DNA of 38,294 nucleotides from Thermosediminibacterales bacterium (GCA_029982205.1 JARRCM010000019.1:1-38294), one strand, 5' to 3'; shown: positions 1 through 8,787, counted from the stretch's first letter. Notes: generated from the sequence alone by a model not told the origin. Numbers and translations are program-made.

Positions 1-80
1 TTGAACAATGCACCTAGCTGCGCAGCTGAAGGTTTTTGCCTGGCTTGAGAGATAATTAACATCATAAGAAGGTGATATAT

Positions 81-1610
81 TTGAATAGAAACTACAAGTT
101 GTCAGCTTATATAGCGGCCTTTTCAATGTTATTATTTTTCTTCCCGCTACAAGCATATGCCCAAACACAGAAGTTCGATATACCCGCATATGAAGGCGGG
201 ATATCTAATGAAACTGTTTACCAGGAAGTGATGTTCATTTCAGGCAAGCCTGTGCTGTTAAAAGGTGAATTCAGCATTAGGCCCGGCCGAATAAAGGACG
301 GTGTTGCAACTACAAGCTACAGTTTTAAATTAGAAAACCCCGAAGAGCAAGCCGAACTGACACGCAGAATAAGCATAGAGACAACCTATAAAAAAGATGA
401 GATTAAAGGGCAGGAAGTGGCGATAAGCCGCATAACCAGATTCAGCGAAACATATGAGGTGGGAGACACCAGTTATAAACTGGAAGATTATCAGTTCAGC
501 CAGTCTGTTATAACAGATTCTGAGCCTTCTGCTGAATATTTTGCAGGAAACTGGGATGCGAGAAAAACATATTCCATAAACCGAAATGAAGGCACTGTTA
601 CAGTAAAAGTATTGGGAGACATAGTAGGTTATAACACTCCATGGAGCGCTACACATACAATGACCCAGAGCTATATAATCGACTATGACGGAAAAAAAGA
701 GATAAGCAAAAACCAGTTTGAGGATGTCAGATGGTCTGGGTCTGCTGAAGTAAAAACAGCGTTCAACTACATGAGACGGCTTAGATATGTACAAAATGAA
801 CCAGCATGGATAAGCTTTCGCGGAGGTTACCTAAAAACCGAAGAAATCACAGGTGTTTTAACCTATACTTCACTGCTTCCAAAGTTTGATACAAATGGAA
901 TACCTTTAGACAGAATGACAAAAGACAGCGCCGTATACAACCTTGTAACACTGCCAATCCAGGAAAGGCTGCCTGTACCTGAATACAAAGACATAAACGG
1001 GCACTGGGCCCAACGGGATATCGAAAGGCTTACCAGTCTGGGAATAATGACACCAAAAGGCAGCTATTTTGGCCCTCGTTTTCCTATGACAAGAGCCGAT
1101 TTTGCAAAAGCGGTAGTAAAAACAGCGGAAATGTTAGAACCTGAAGAACCTCAAAAACCAAGCTATTATAACAGAAACCGGGAAGAACAGCCAAAACAAG
1201 AACCTCTTTTTGCTGACGTTCCGGAAGACAGCGAGTATTTTAAATATGTTCAGGAATTAGGCAAAAGGGGAGTGATGACAGGAACAGCGCCAAAAGTGTT
1301 TGGGCCAAATGAATACCTTACGAGGGCACAAGCCTTAAGTGTTATTATACGGGCCCTGGGATTAGAAAAGCTGGCACCGAACCCGCCGTTTAATACAACA
1401 TTCACAGATGACAGCAAAATTCCCGCATGGGCGAAACCGTCGCTTTATGTTGCAAGGGAGATAGGGCTTTTAAGAGGTGATGAATACGGCAGGGCAAATC
1501 CTGATGAAGTCATGACAAGAGCTGAGGCAGCCGCCTTCTTAAACCGTTTTATTACATATCTGCAGCAGGACCTTAAAAACGACTACCTCAGAGTAAGATT
1601 AAATTATTGA
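81..1610 (+). CDS. Secreted SLH-domain cell-surface protein
   Basis: Predicted exported protein of about 509 residues anchored to the wall through S-layer homology domains. I chose the TTG at 81 because AAGAAGGTGAT lies at the right distance upstream; a GTG at 72 is in frame but overlaps that site. The N-terminus is a typical signal peptide (basic MNRNYK, a hydrophobic stretch, then AYAQ before a likely cleavage site). Residues about 30-310 form a domain I do not recognise. Three SLH repeats follow, with the usual signatures: DINGHWAQ..I..L near 310-360, FADVPEDSEYFKYVQELGKRG near 385-435, and FTDDSKIPAWAK to TRAEAAAFLNRF near 445-495. SLH domains typically bind pyruvylated secondary wall polymers. 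A linker rich in Pro, Gln and Glu (PQKPSYYNRNREEQPKQEP) separates repeats 1 and 2. Its 3' end faces the convergent PFL gene only 2 bp away, and no clear terminator lies between them. Function beyond wall anchoring is unknown. Confidence 0.88.
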   Translation: MNRNYKLSAYIAAFSMLLFFFPLQAYAQTQKFDIPAYEGGISNETVYQEVMFISGKPVLLKGEFSIRPGRIKDGVATTSYSFKLENPEEQAELTRRISIETTYKKDEIKGQEVAISRITRFSETYEVGDTSYKLEDYQFSQSVITDSEPSAEYFAGNWDARKTYSINRNEGTVTVKVLGDIVGYNTPWSATHTMTQSYIIDYDGKKEISKNQFEDVRWSGSAEVKTAFNYMRRLRYVQNEPAWISFRGGYLKTEEITGVLTYTSLLPKFDTNGIPLDRMTKDSAVYNLVTLPIQERLPVPEYKDINGHWAQRDIERLTSLGIMTPKGSYFGPRFPMTRADFAKAVVKTAEMLEPEEPQKPSYYNRNREEQPKQEPLFADVPEDSEYFKYVQELGKRGVMTGTAPKVFGPNEYLTRAQALSVIIRALGLEKLAPNPPFNTTFTDDSKIPAWAKPSLYVAREIGLLRGDEYGRANPDEVMTRAEAAAFLNRFITYLQQDLKNDYLRVRLNY

Positions 1611-1612
1611 TT

Positions 1613-2977
1613 TTAATTGTTAAGGCTGTGAATAGGTGCAGGTATCTGACCGCCACGGCGGACAAACACCGAACAATCAAAAGCGTTTACAGGCATTACA
1701 GGTGCACCGCCAAGCAAACCGCCAAATTCTACACGATCGCCTGCCTTTTTGCCCGGTGCAGGGATTATCCTTACTGCCGTGGTTTTTTTGTTGATAACTC
1801 CTATAGCGGCTTCGTCTGCTATTATACCGGATATGGTTTCAGCAGGCGTATCTCCCGGTACCGCTATCATGTCAAGGCCTACGGAACATACACATGTCAT
1901 GGCCTCAAGTTTCTCGAGGGTAAGACTTCCGGCTTCAACGGCTTCTACCATACCCGAATCTTCACTTACAGGTATAAAAGCCCCGCTCAAACCGCCAACA
2001 TACGAAGTTGCCATAGCACCGCCTTTTTTTACGGCATCATTCAGCAGCGCCAGGGCAGCTGTTGTTCCCGGGGCACCGCAGCGTTCAAGCCCCATAGCTT
2101 CAAGTATATTTGCGATACTGTCTCCTACAGCCGGTGTTGGCGCAAGTGACAGGTCGATAATTCCAAACCTCACTCCAAGCTGTTCTGCAGCTCTCCGCCC
2201 GATTAATTCACCTGCCCGGGTAATCTTGAAAGCAGTTCGCTTTATGGCTTCGGAAAGCTGCCCGAAATCAGCACCACTACCGAGACGGCTGACCACATTA
2301 TGAACCACACCGGGACCGCTTATTCCGATATTGATAACACATTCCGGTTCGCCTATACCGTGAAAGGCTCCAGCCATAAAAGGGTTGTCCTCCGGCACAT
2401 TTGCAAAAACCACCAGCTTTGCACAACCGATACCATCATTATCCGCAGTAAGTTGAGCGGTTTTTTTGATAATATTGCCCATAGCCAGGACTGCATCCAT
2501 GTTTATACCTGAACGGGTTGTTGCAACATTGACAGATGAACAAACCCTCTTAGTTTTTGCAAGGGCTTCAGGTATAGAGTTTAATAAATGAATATCACCT
2601 TTAGTAAATCCTTTATGAACAAGCGCCGAAAACCCACCGATAAAATCAACACCGACTGTGTCGGCCGCGCGGTCCATTGTCTCTGCGATCTTTGAGTAAT
2701 CATCGCTGTTTGAACTCTCAGCAACAAGGACAACAGGGGTAAGGGAAACCCTTTTATTAATTATAGGGATACCAAACCGTTTTTCCAGGTCTTCAGCAGT
2801 CTTTACAAGATTTTTTGCGTATGAAGTTACTTTTGAATAAATTTTTTCACAAACTTTATTAATATCAGAATCGGCACAATCCCTTAAACTTATGCCCATA
2901 GTTATTGTTCTTATATCGAGGTTTTCAGCCTCAACCATTTGTATGGTTTCTAAAATTTCCCTCATGCTTATATCCAT
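1613..2977 (-). CDS. PFL family protein (UPF0210, DUF711)
   Basis: 454-residue cytosolic protein of the UPF0210/DUF711 family, distantly related to pyruvate-formate-lyase-type folds and without an established reaction. The N-terminus ([32 protein letters not shown]) and Gly-rich segments such as [19 protein letters not shown] and [15 protein letters not shown] are characteristic, and the length is normal for the family. The start at 2977 has AGGAGG 7 bp upstream. It lies 11 bp downstream of the ACT-domain gene on the same strand. That UPF0237-UPF0210 pairing recurs in Firmicutes, so the two products probably act together, perhaps with the ACT protein sensing a small ligand for the PFL-like partner. 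That functional link is inference. Confidence 0.9.
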   Translation of the reverse strand: MDISMREILETIQMVEAENLDIRTITMGISLRDCADSDINKVCEKIYSKVTSYAKNLVKTAEDLEKRFGIPIINKRVSLTPVVLVAESSNSDDYSKIAETMDRAADTVGVDFIGGFSALVHKGFTKGDIHLLNSIPEALAKTKRVCSSVNVATTRSGINMDAVLAMGNIIKKTAQLTADNDGIGCAKLVVFANVPEDNPFMAGAFHGIGEPECVINIGISGPGVVHNVVSRLGSGADFGQLSEAIKRTAFKITRAGELIGRRAAEQLGVRFGIIDLSLAPTPAVGDSIANILEAMGLERCGAPGTTAALALLNDAVKKGGAMATSYVGGLSGAFIPVSEDSGMVEAVEAGSLTLEKLEAMTCVCSVGLDMIAVPGDTPAETISGIIADEAAIGVINKKTTAVRIIPAPGKKAGDRVEFGGLLGGAPVMPVNAFDCSVFVRRGGQIPAPIHSLNN

Positions 2978-2988
2978 AGCAAAACCTC

Positions 2989-3444
2989 CTAAATCCTCTG
3001 CATGAAGCGAAACACTTCTTCATGCTGAACATCTATCCTTACACCGATTTGGTTTCCTTTCTGAACTAACACCTCTTTCAGTTTCTCAAAACTTACCGTG
3101 GATTCAGAAGCATCTGCAATCATGACCATTGCAAAAAGCCCTTCAAGTGATGTCTGGTTTATGTCAAGTATGTTCACATTGTGTTCAGACAAAACAGACG
3201 AAACACCGGCAATAATGCCTACTTTATCTTCACCGATAACGGTAATTACAACTTTTTCAACTGAAGTTTCAGATTTATAGTAACGATTTAAAGGCGGAAG
3301 AAGGTTTCCGCCAACAGTTATTTTAATGCCCTGTTTTTCTGCCCATGCTCTGGCTTCTCCAGTCACTACAGCATCAGAAGGTAGATCAATTTGTTTTTCC
3401 TGATTTAAACGCTTTATTGCTTCAAGGGTTACAATAGCTCTCAT
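2989..3444 (-). CDS. ACT domain protein with N-terminal extension (UPF0237-like)
   Basis: 151-residue protein. The C-terminal about 90 residues (from [19 protein letters not shown] to the end) are a UPF0237-type ACT domain, a small-molecule-binding regulatory fold. Family members are usually only about 90 residues. Here an extra 60 residues precede the ACT domain and include [22 protein letters not shown], written here only to show its likeness to the 'T..AR..A...GI.I' segment found at the start of several microcompartment and ethanolamine/propanediol proteins. The ATG at 3444 is preceded by AGGAGGCATTGTAAG; 22 more in-frame codons upstream have no ribosome binding site. First gene of a two-gene minus-strand operon with the PFL gene. 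Confidence 0.85.
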   Translation of the reverse strand: MRAIVTLEAIKRLNQEKQIDLPSDAVVTGEARAWAEKQGIKITVGGNLLPPLNRYYKSETSVEKVVITVIGEDKVGIIAGVSSVLSEHNVNILDINQTSLEGLFAMVMIADASESTVSFEKLKEVLVQKGNQIGVRIDVQHEEVFRFMQRI

Positions 3445-3481
3445 CTTACAATGCCTCCTGTAATTGTTTGGATTTATTAAC

Positions 3482-3510
3482 AGTTTACTATTTTTAATAA
3501 ACCACATCAA
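3482..3510 (-). promoter_or_regulatory. Putative sigma-A promoter of the ACT-PFL operon
   Basis: Reading the minus strand, TTGATG and TAAACT are separated by 17 bp and lie about 40 bp upstream of the ACT gene start. The -35 box is good and the -10 box is moderate. Confidence 0.4.
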
Positions 3511-3527
3511 GTATTTTAAAACAACAT

Positions 3528-3556
3528 GTTTAAAAAAAATGAAAATGGAAACAATT
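3528..3556 (+). promoter_or_regulatory. Putative sigma-F promoter of spoIIR
   Basis: GTTTA (3528-3532), 14 bp, then GGAAACAATT (3547-3556). This fits the forespore sigma-F pattern GYWTA-N14/15-GGNRANANTR at every position except the last. spoIIR is a classical sigma-F target and starts 36 bp downstream, so context and sequence agree. Confidence 0.55.
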
Positions 3557-3591
3557 AAATATAGAAAAATAAAGAAACTGGGGGCATAATT

Positions 3592-4266
3592 ATGTTGAAT
3601 ATGAAAAACAAAAAACTGAAAATAAAAAAGTTAATTTTAATAATTTTGATACTTGGTGTTACAGTTTCTGTGCTGGCTTTCCCAAAACTCAAATCAAAAA
3701 ACAGCAGCGAAAGCATTAAAGACAAACTTATTCGGTTTCATGTAATAGCAAACAGCGATTCGGCAGAAGACCAGGCACTTAAACGAAGAATAAGGGATAA
3801 GATCATCGAAAAAATGTCAGCAGCTTTTGAAGGGGTTGAGAGCATAGAACAGAGCAAACAGATTATCGAAGAATATATCAAAGAAATTGAAGAAACAGCA
3901 AAGGAAGAAATAATAAAGAGCGGAAAGGCATATGATGTTAAAGCTGAGTTGGGCGAGTTTGGATTCCCCACTAAAAACTATGGAATTATATCACTCCCTG
4001 CCGGGAAATACCAGGCATTAAGGGTCGTAATAGGGAAAGGGCAGGGAGCAAACTGGTGGTGTGTGCTGTTCCCACCACTGTGTTTTGTGGACATAACACA
4101 GGGCCTGACATCGGAAAAAACAAAGGCAGAGTTAAACAGGGTTTTAACAGAAGAAGAAACAAAAAAAATATTAAGCCAAAAAGAACCTGATAATGTTTCG
4201 GTTGAAGTCAAATTTAAGTTTCTTGAAATGATAAAGGGTGTTACCGCAAAACTAGCAGACAAGTAA
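3592..4266 (+). CDS. spoIIR: Stage II sporulation protein R
   Basis: 224-residue secreted signalling protein. In Bacillus, SpoIIR is made in the forespore and activates the mother-cell protease SpoIIGA, which matures sigma-E. The identifying motif is RFHVIANSDSAEDQALKRRIRD at residues about 47-68 (first part of the family hallmark HVIANSDS..DQ). An N-terminal lysine-rich stretch plus one hydrophobic segment (LILIILILGVTVSVLAF) acts as signal or anchor. The C-terminal part contains WWCVLFPPLCFVD, also typical. The start at 3592 has a G-rich ribosome binding site 10 bp upstream. It is a single-gene unit with its own sigma-F-like promoter and terminator. Confidence 0.93.
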   Translation: MLNMKNKKLKIKKLILIILILGVTVSVLAFPKLKSKNSSESIKDKLIRFHVIANSDSAEDQALKRRIRDKIIEKMSAAFEGVESIEQSKQIIEEYIKEIEETAKEEIIKSGKAYDVKAELGEFGFPTKNYGIISLPAGKYQALRVVIGKGQGANWWCVLFPPLCFVDITQGLTSEKTKAELNRVLTEEETKKILSQKEPDNVSVEVKFKFLEMIKGVTAKLADK

Positions 4267-4269
4267 CTC

Positions 4270-4292
4270 AAGCGCCTCCGGGCGCTTTTTTA
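4270..4292 (+). terminator. Rho-independent terminator of spoIIR
   Basis: AAGCGCC-TCCG-GGCGCTT, a 7-bp stem with a 4-nt loop, followed by a T run; it begins 4 bp after the stop codon. Confidence 0.85.
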
Positions 4293-4331
4293 AATAGAGC
4301 AAAAAAACGCTGTAATTTTTAAGTAAACATA

Positions 4332-4360
4332 TTGCATTTTATATAAAATTGTGTTGTAAT
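4332..4360 (+). promoter_or_regulatory. Putative sigma-A promoter of the decarboxylase gene
   Basis: TTGCAT, 17 bp, TGTAAT, located 38 bp before the chosen start codon and after the spoIIR terminator. Confidence 0.45.
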
Positions 4361-4397
4361 ATATTTGTTTAAGAGCGAAGAAAGGAGGGGAAGCAAA

Positions 4398-5900
4398 ATG
4401 CCGCTAAAAGACCAAAACTCTACGCCCCTGTTTGATGCACTGCGGCGCTACGTAGAAGACAAAACGGTTTCATTTCATGTGCCGGGGCACAAAGGCGGCT
4501 TAGGGATACCTGAACTCAGGGAATATATAGGTGAAAAAGTTCTGTCAATAGATGTAAACGGTATGGAAGACCTTGACAATATCTGCAATCCTATATCGGT
4601 AATAAAACAGTCACAGGAACTGGCTGCTGAAGCTTTTGGCGCTGACTATGCCCACTTTCTGGTGAACGGCACTTCCGCAGGCGTTCAGGCAATGATAATG
4701 GTCCTTTGCAATCCTGGAGACAAGATACTAATCCCGCGAAACGCACACAAATCAGCCATCAATGGTTTGATACTAAGCGGAGCAATACCTGTATATATAC
4801 AGCCTGAGATTGACAGCCAGTTGGGAATTGCTATGGGAGTAACTCCCGAAGCCGTGAAGCGGGCTTTAAACAACCATCCTGATGCAAAAGGAGTATTTAT
4901 AATAAACCCTACCTATTACGGAGTGGCATCAGACCTTAAAAAAATAGTTGAAATTGCCCATTCCATGGGAAAACCTGTAATCGTAGACGAAGCCCATGGA
5001 GGATACCTGGGTTTTCATGAAGAACTTCCCCCCTCAGCGATGCAGGCAGGGGCAGATATGAGTGCCGTGAGCACTCATAAACTTTTGGGTTCAATGACAC
5101 AGAGTTCACTCCTTCTTATTAAAGAAGGCCTTATAGATTCGCGTAAAGTCAAGGGAGTTTTGAACCTTACCCAGACCACCAGCGCATCTTATGTTTTAAT
5201 GCTTTCTATTGAGCTTGCTCGCAAACAAATGGCATTACACGGCAGAGAACTTTTGGACAAAACCATAAAACTGGCTCAATGGGCGCGAAGAGAAATAAAC
5301 TTAACAGACGGCATTTACTGTTTTGGCGAAGAAATTTTAAATCAAGAAGGATGTTTTGGATTAGACCCCACAAAGCTAACCGTAAATGTCAAAGGATTAG
5401 GTTTATCGGGATTTGATATGGAAAAATTGTTAAGGTCAAATTACCATATTCAAATAGAACTTTCGGATGTTTACAACATACTTGCACTTGTTACTATAGG
5501 CGATAACCGCGAACGTGTGAAAAAACTGGTTTCTGCCTTGAAACAAACAGCTCACAAACTGCCGATAAAAAACGTTGTAAAATACAGCATAAACATTTCT
5601 GAACCGCCTGAACTCCTGGTTTCGCCCAGAGAAGCGTTTTATAGTGATAAAAAATTGGTAGATTTGGAATCTGCTGAAGGTGAAATCTGTGCAGAAATGA
5701 TAATGGCATATCCTCCAGGAATTCCTTTGATTTGTCCAGGAGAGCGGATCACCCGGGAAATAATTGATTATGTAAAGATGCTGAAAAAAGAAAAATGCCA
5801 GCTTCAGGGAACGGAAGACCCAGAGGTAAACAAAATAAAGGTTCTTACAAGGCATCTGGTACTGGTTTCTGTTGAAAAGAACGTAGAAAGCGCAGGTTGA
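4398..5900 (+). CDS. Orn/Lys/Arg decarboxylase family PLP enzyme (SpeA/YaaO-like)
   Basis: 500-residue PLP-dependent decarboxylase of the ornithine/lysine/arginine family (fold type I, Gram-positive short form without the N-terminal wing domain). The N-terminal FHVPGHKGG motif, HFLVNGTSAGVQ, the DEAHGG aspartate-histidine segment near residue 200, and STHKLLGS with the Schiff-base lysine at about 228 are all visible. The C-terminal domain carries AYPPGIPLICPGE. The ATG at 4398 follows AAAGGAGGGG at ideal spacing; upstream in-frame codons are ignored. The substrate (arginine, lysine or ornithine) cannot be decided from sequence. In many clostridia this gene sits near tmk and other DNA-replication genes, but here it stands alone between two sporulation genes. 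A polyamine-biosynthesis role (agmatine or cadaverine) is inference. Confidence 0.9.
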   Translation: MPLKDQNSTPLFDALRRYVEDKTVSFHVPGHKGGLGIPELREYIGEKVLSIDVNGMEDLDNICNPISVIKQSQELAAEAFGADYAHFLVNGTSAGVQAMIMVLCNPGDKILIPRNAHKSAINGLILSGAIPVYIQPEIDSQLGIAMGVTPEAVKRALNNHPDAKGVFIINPTYYGVASDLKKIVEIAHSMGKPVIVDEAHGGYLGFHEELPPSAMQAGADMSAVSTHKLLGSMTQSSLLLIKEGLIDSRKVKGVLNLTQTTSASYVLMLSIELARKQMALHGRELLDKTIKLAQWARREINLTDGIYCFGEEILNQEGCFGLDPTKLTVNVKGLGLSGFDMEKLLRSNYHIQIELSDVYNILALVTIGDNRERVKKLVSALKQTAHKLPIKNVVKYSINISEPPELLVSPREAFYSDKKLVDLESAEGEICAEMIMAYPPGIPLICPGERITREIIDYVKMLKKEKCQLQGTEDPEVNKIKVLTRHLVLVSVEKNVESAG

Positions 5901-5930
5901 TCATATTACAATTAAACCAAAATATTAGAA

Positions 5931-5959
5931 GCATATTTTTAATAAACTTACGCAAAATA
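5931..5959 (+). promoter_or_regulatory. Putative sigma-G promoter of the SASP gene
   Basis: GCATA (5931-5935), 17 bp, CAAAATA (5953-5959). This resembles the forespore sigma-G pattern (GNATR, 17-18 bp, CATNNTA) with one mismatch in the -10 box. SASP genes are standard sigma-G targets. Confidence 0.5.
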
Positions 5960-5996
5960 TAAACAGTGCGTAAAACAAAATAAGGAGGTATTTTCA

Positions 5997-6191
5997 ATGG
6001 CAAGAAGGCGCCGTGGAGTCATGTCTGAAGAGCTCAAATATGAGCTTGCAAAGGAACTCGGCGTTGCTGACATCGTAGACCGGGAAGGTTGGGGCGGTGT
6101 TCCTTCAAGGCAGTGTGGCAACCTTGTAAGGCTTGCCATAGAAAAAGCTGAAAAGGATATGGCATCGCGTTACAACAACGGTAAACGATAA
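5997..6191 (+). CDS. Alpha/beta-type small acid-soluble spore protein
   Basis: 64-residue DNA-binding spore protein. Members coat spore DNA and are degraded by the GPR protease at germination. The motif MSEELKYELAKELGVAD followed by GWGGVPSRQCGNLVRLAIEKAEK matches the family's two helices. The first seven residues (MARRRRG) are strongly basic. An AAGGAGG ribosome binding site lies 8-9 bp upstream, and the gene has its own promoter and terminator. It contains one cysteine (SRQCGN), a position usually occupied by another residue (often Gly/Met) in Bacillus members. Confidence 0.92.
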   Translation: MARRRRGVMSEELKYELAKELGVADIVDREGWGGVPSRQCGNLVRLAIEKAEKDMASRYNNGKR

Positions 6192-6242
6192 CCATTGAAA
6201 TACCAAAACAGAACAAATAGCAAACAGAATAACACGCGCACT

Positions 6243-6269
6243 AAAACCAGGGTTTCGACCCTGGTTTTT
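6243..6269 (+). terminator. Rho-independent terminator of the SASP gene
   Basis: An 11-bp perfect stem (AAAACCAGGGT / ACCCTGGTTTT) closed by a TTCG tetraloop and running into T residues. Confidence 0.92.
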
Positions 6270-6368
6270 AAATTTTTAGGCGCTTTTTCAAAGCCGATTT
6301 TTTGTAACAATTAATGCTCGTTTTGAATATTATACTCTTACGGAGCGCTTTTAAAAGGAGAAATTTTT

Positions 6369-7646
6369 ATGAAAATCCCTTTTTATGAAGACGGCAGTAG
6401 AGAACTAAAACTTAAAAAAAAGCTTATGAAAGGGACGGATGTGAGACATCTCCAACAGAATTTAAAACGCCTGGGAATTTACCGTGATAAGGTAGACGGC
6501 ATATTTGGAACAGCTACTAAAAAAGCCGTGATAAGTTTTCAAAAAACCGCATCTATTGTTCCCAGCGGTGTTTTTGATTACAAAACCTACCTAATACTTA
6601 AAAAACATATTCCTGACAGGTTTACAGAATGGCCGGCACATCAAAGAGACCCCGGGCATTCCGGAAATACCCGGATAAACATAGAACCGACTTTTTTTGT
6701 GAGGTGGCAAAAACCGATAGATTCGAATTTTGAAGCGATTTCTGCTTTGGGGGAAACCCTGCTTGCTTTTGGTGACAAAAAAATTGTTGCAGTCAATTTA
6801 TATACAGGTAAAAACCTGTGGCACAAAAATTTTTCTGACAGTGTGATTTCCGGAACTTTTATGGAAAACGGCAAGGCATGGTTTTGCAGAGACAGGGAAA
6901 TTGTTGCCTTTGATATTAAAAATGGCAAAAAGGCAACCAGATTGTCGTTTGAATCACCATGTTTGTGTCCTCCGCTGATCTATAGAAATCAAATATATAT
7001 TGCTGCAGAAGACTGCAGGATTGTTTGTATTGATGAACTAAACGGTCAACCGGTTTGGGAAAAAAAGCTTAAAGCAGCCGCTCATGCTCAACCAGCTGCT
7101 GCTGGAGATTTGATTATATTTGGATGTTCTGACAAAAATCTTTATGCCCTGAACTGGAAAACCGGTGATATAAAATGGAAAAAAAGGCTTCTTGCGCCGG
7201 TTTCAATTCCACCTGCCGCGGCAGGTGATAACTTTTATGCCATCGGGGGCGAATCAAGAGTATACTCTATAAAACTTCCCGATGGTGATTTCCTGTGGAA
7301 AGGCAGGATAGGCCCTGGTGGATATATGACACCTTGTATCGATGATGACAGTCTTTATCTTCCAGATGCAGAAAACAACCTTTATTGTATAGACGGAAAA
7401 GAAGGCAGCATTAAGTGGTCGGTAAATATAAAACAATCAATCACAGGGCCTCCGGTCTCTGTTCCCAAATATGTGTTGCTGCCGACTGAAAGAGGGCTGT
7501 ATGTTGTGAGTAAAGCTTCCGGCAGCATAAAATGGAAGGGAATTGAGACTGAATCCATAAAAAACGTAATAACAGCAAAGTTTTATATATATGTTTTGAC
7601 AGATGATTATATATATTCCTTGGGATTTAAGCGACATTTACATTAA
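6369..7646 (+). CDS. Peptidoglycan-binding domain fused to PQQ-type beta-propeller
   Basis: 425-residue two-domain protein. Residues about 20-80 form a PG_binding_1 domain (KLMKGTDVRHLQQNLKRLGIYRDKVDG.FG), normally found in wall hydrolases and spore-cortex proteins. Residues about 90-420 form a PQQ-like (YrvN/BamB-type) beta-propeller with repeated blades ending in patterns such as YTGKNLWHK, LNGQPVWEKK, KTGDIKWKK, PDGDFLWKG, KEGSIKWS and ASGSIKWKG. I see no signal peptide or membrane segment, which is odd for a domain that binds peptidoglycan. It is a single gene between a SASP gene and murI with AAAAGGAG upstream. Possible roles are assembly of a spore-envelope component from inside the mother cell or an unrecognised export route; both are inference. 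Confidence 0.82.
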   Translation: MKIPFYEDGSRELKLKKKLMKGTDVRHLQQNLKRLGIYRDKVDGIFGTATKKAVISFQKTASIVPSGVFDYKTYLILKKHIPDRFTEWPAHQRDPGHSGNTRINIEPTFFVRWQKPIDSNFEAISALGETLLAFGDKKIVAVNLYTGKNLWHKNFSDSVISGTFMENGKAWFCRDREIVAFDIKNGKKATRLSFESPCLCPPLIYRNQIYIAAEDCRIVCIDELNGQPVWEKKLKAAAHAQPAAAGDLIIFGCSDKNLYALNWKTGDIKWKKRLLAPVSIPPAAAGDNFYAIGGESRVYSIKLPDGDFLWKGRIGPGGYMTPCIDDDSLYLPDAENNLYCIDGKEGSIKWSVNIKQSITGPPVSVPKYVLLPTERGLYVVSKASGSIKWKGIETESIKNVITAKFYIYVLTDDYIYSLGFKRHLH

Positions 7647-7747
7647 ATATATTAAGTGATAAAATGAATAAAATAAAAATAAATAAACATGTTCCATCAT
7701 ATAAATTTAATAAAAACAACACAACCTGAAAGGGGGCGACAAACAGC

Positions 7748-8560
7748 ATGGACAACAGACCCATTGGGGTATTTGATTCAGGGATCGGTGGATTAACCGT
7801 TGTCAAAGAGATGTTGAAATTCCTTCCAAATGAAGAAATCGTTTATTTTGGCGATACCGCAAGAGTGCCGTACGGCACCAAATCCAAAGATACTGTTACC
7901 CGTTTCGCCCTGGAATGCATAAGGTTTCTAAATAAACGAAAGGTTAAAATGATAGTCATAGCATGCAACACGGTAAGCGCTTCAAGCCTGCCGGAAATCA
8001 GGAAGAAGATTTCAATTCCTGTTCAAGGAGTAATAACCCCCGGCGCCAGGGCGGCAGTGGCTGTAACTAAAACAAAAAAAATCGGGGTTATAGGCACAGA
8101 GCGAACCATTTCGAGCGGTGCATATATTGAAGCTATCAAATCCCTGGATCCGGAAACACAGATATACTCAAAGGCATGTCCCCTGTTTGTGCCGTTAGTG
8201 GAAGAAGGCTGGCTGGACGATGATGTCACATACCTGGCTGCCGAAAAATACTTAAATCCCTTGAAACAATATGAAATAGACACGCTGGTGCTTGCATGTA
8301 CACACTATCCGCTTCTAAAAGGCGTGCTGAAAAAAGTAATGGGTGACGGAGTAATACTGGTGGATTCAGCAACCGAGACAGCTAAAGCTGTTAAACAAAC
8401 AATAGATTCATTAAAAATACAGAGAACCATCGAAACACTACCACAACATAAATTTTTCGTGAGCGACACCCCTGATAAGTTTGTGAAAGTAGGGGAAATG
8501 TTTCTGGGAAGAAAAATGGATTTCATTCAAAAAATAAATACAGAAGAATACGTGTATTAA
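7748..8560 (+). CDS. murI: Glutamate racemase
   Basis: 270-residue enzyme converting L- to D-glutamate for peptidoglycan. The N-terminal FDSGIGGLTVVKE motif, the first catalytic cysteine in ACNTVSA (residue 73) and the second in ACTHYPLL (residue 184) are present, with GDTARVPYGTKS near residue 35. Length is normal (about 265-275). An AAAGGGGG ribosome binding site sits a little far (about 12 bp) from the ATG. It is followed by the pyr promoter region and has no obvious terminator of its own. Confidence 0.95.
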   Translation: MDNRPIGVFDSGIGGLTVVKEMLKFLPNEEIVYFGDTARVPYGTKSKDTVTRFALECIRFLNKRKVKMIVIACNTVSASSLPEIRKKISIPVQGVITPGARAAVAVTKTKKIGVIGTERTISSGAYIEAIKSLDPETQIYSKACPLFVPLVEEGWLDDDVTYLAAEKYLNPLKQYEIDTLVLACTHYPLLKGVLKKVMGDGVILVDSATETAKAVKQTIDSLKIQRTIETLPQHKFFVSDTPDKFVKVGEMFLGRKMDFIQKINTEEYVY

Positions 8561-8584
8561 AAAAAACAAACACACATTTACCTG

Positions 8585-8613
8585 TTTACAAAAACCGTTT
8601 TATATGCTAAAAT
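8585..8613 (+). promoter_or_regulatory. Promoter of the pyr operon
   Basis: TTTACA, 17 bp, TAAAAT, with an extended -10 TG (TGCTAAAAT). The predicted transcript starts near 8620 and gives a leader of about 180 nt before pyrB. Confidence 0.65.
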
Positions 8614-8634
8614 TAATTCGACAAAAACAACATG

Positions 8635-8667
8635 TCCTTTAAACTGGTCCTGTGAGGCTGGTAAGGA
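8635..8667 (+). promoter_or_regulatory. PyrR-binding RNA element (anti-antiterminator) of the pyr leader
   Basis: The sequence at 8646-8659 matches the PyrR-binding consensus ARUCCNGNGAGGYU at 13 of 14 positions. It is closed by TCCTT (8635-8639) pairing with AAGGA (8663-8667). In Bacillus, PyrR with UMP stabilises this hairpin and lets a downstream terminator form. Here AAGGA can alternatively pair with TCCTT at 8701-8705, inside the left arm of the first terminator, which is the expected antiterminator arrangement. No pyrR gene is in the window, so the regulator must be encoded elsewhere. Confidence 0.85.
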
Positions 8668-8695
8668 GCGGAATACTGGTAAAGTGTGTCTGCAC

Positions 8696-8735
8696 AACCT
8701 TCCTTTTCATGTCTGACAGAGGGGAAGGTTTTTTG
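8696..8735 (+). terminator. First attenuator terminator in the pyr leader
   Basis: AACCTTCC (8696-8703) pairs with GGAAGGTT (8723-8730), extendable by G-T wobbles, followed by TTTT. The left arm overlaps the TCCTT that can pair with the PyrR-element AAGGA, so this terminator is conditional. Confidence 0.7.
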
Positions 8736-8748
8736 ATGGGCTTTTTCT

Positions 8749-8787
8749 GCCTCCTTGTCTAATCACAGGGAGGCTTTAATTTTTTTG
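8749..8787 (+). terminator. Second attenuator terminator immediately before pyrB
   Basis: A 10-bp stem, GCCTCCTTGT (8749-8758) with ACAGGGAGGC (8765-8774), one G-T wobble, 6-nt loop, then TTTAATTTTTTT. The T tract runs right up to the GGAGGGGG ribosome binding site of pyrB. The TCACAGG across its loop and right arm (8763-8769) is the exact complement of CCTGTGA in the PyrR-binding loop. Confidence 0.8.

Noticed and set aside
16-27. AGCTGCGCAGCT palindrome at the window edge
   Set aside because: A single 12-bp palindrome in truncated context; no operator role can be argued.
1749-2303. Long plus-strand frame opposite the PFL gene
   Set aside because: It is the antisense of a well-conserved family protein and has no ribosome binding site of its own.
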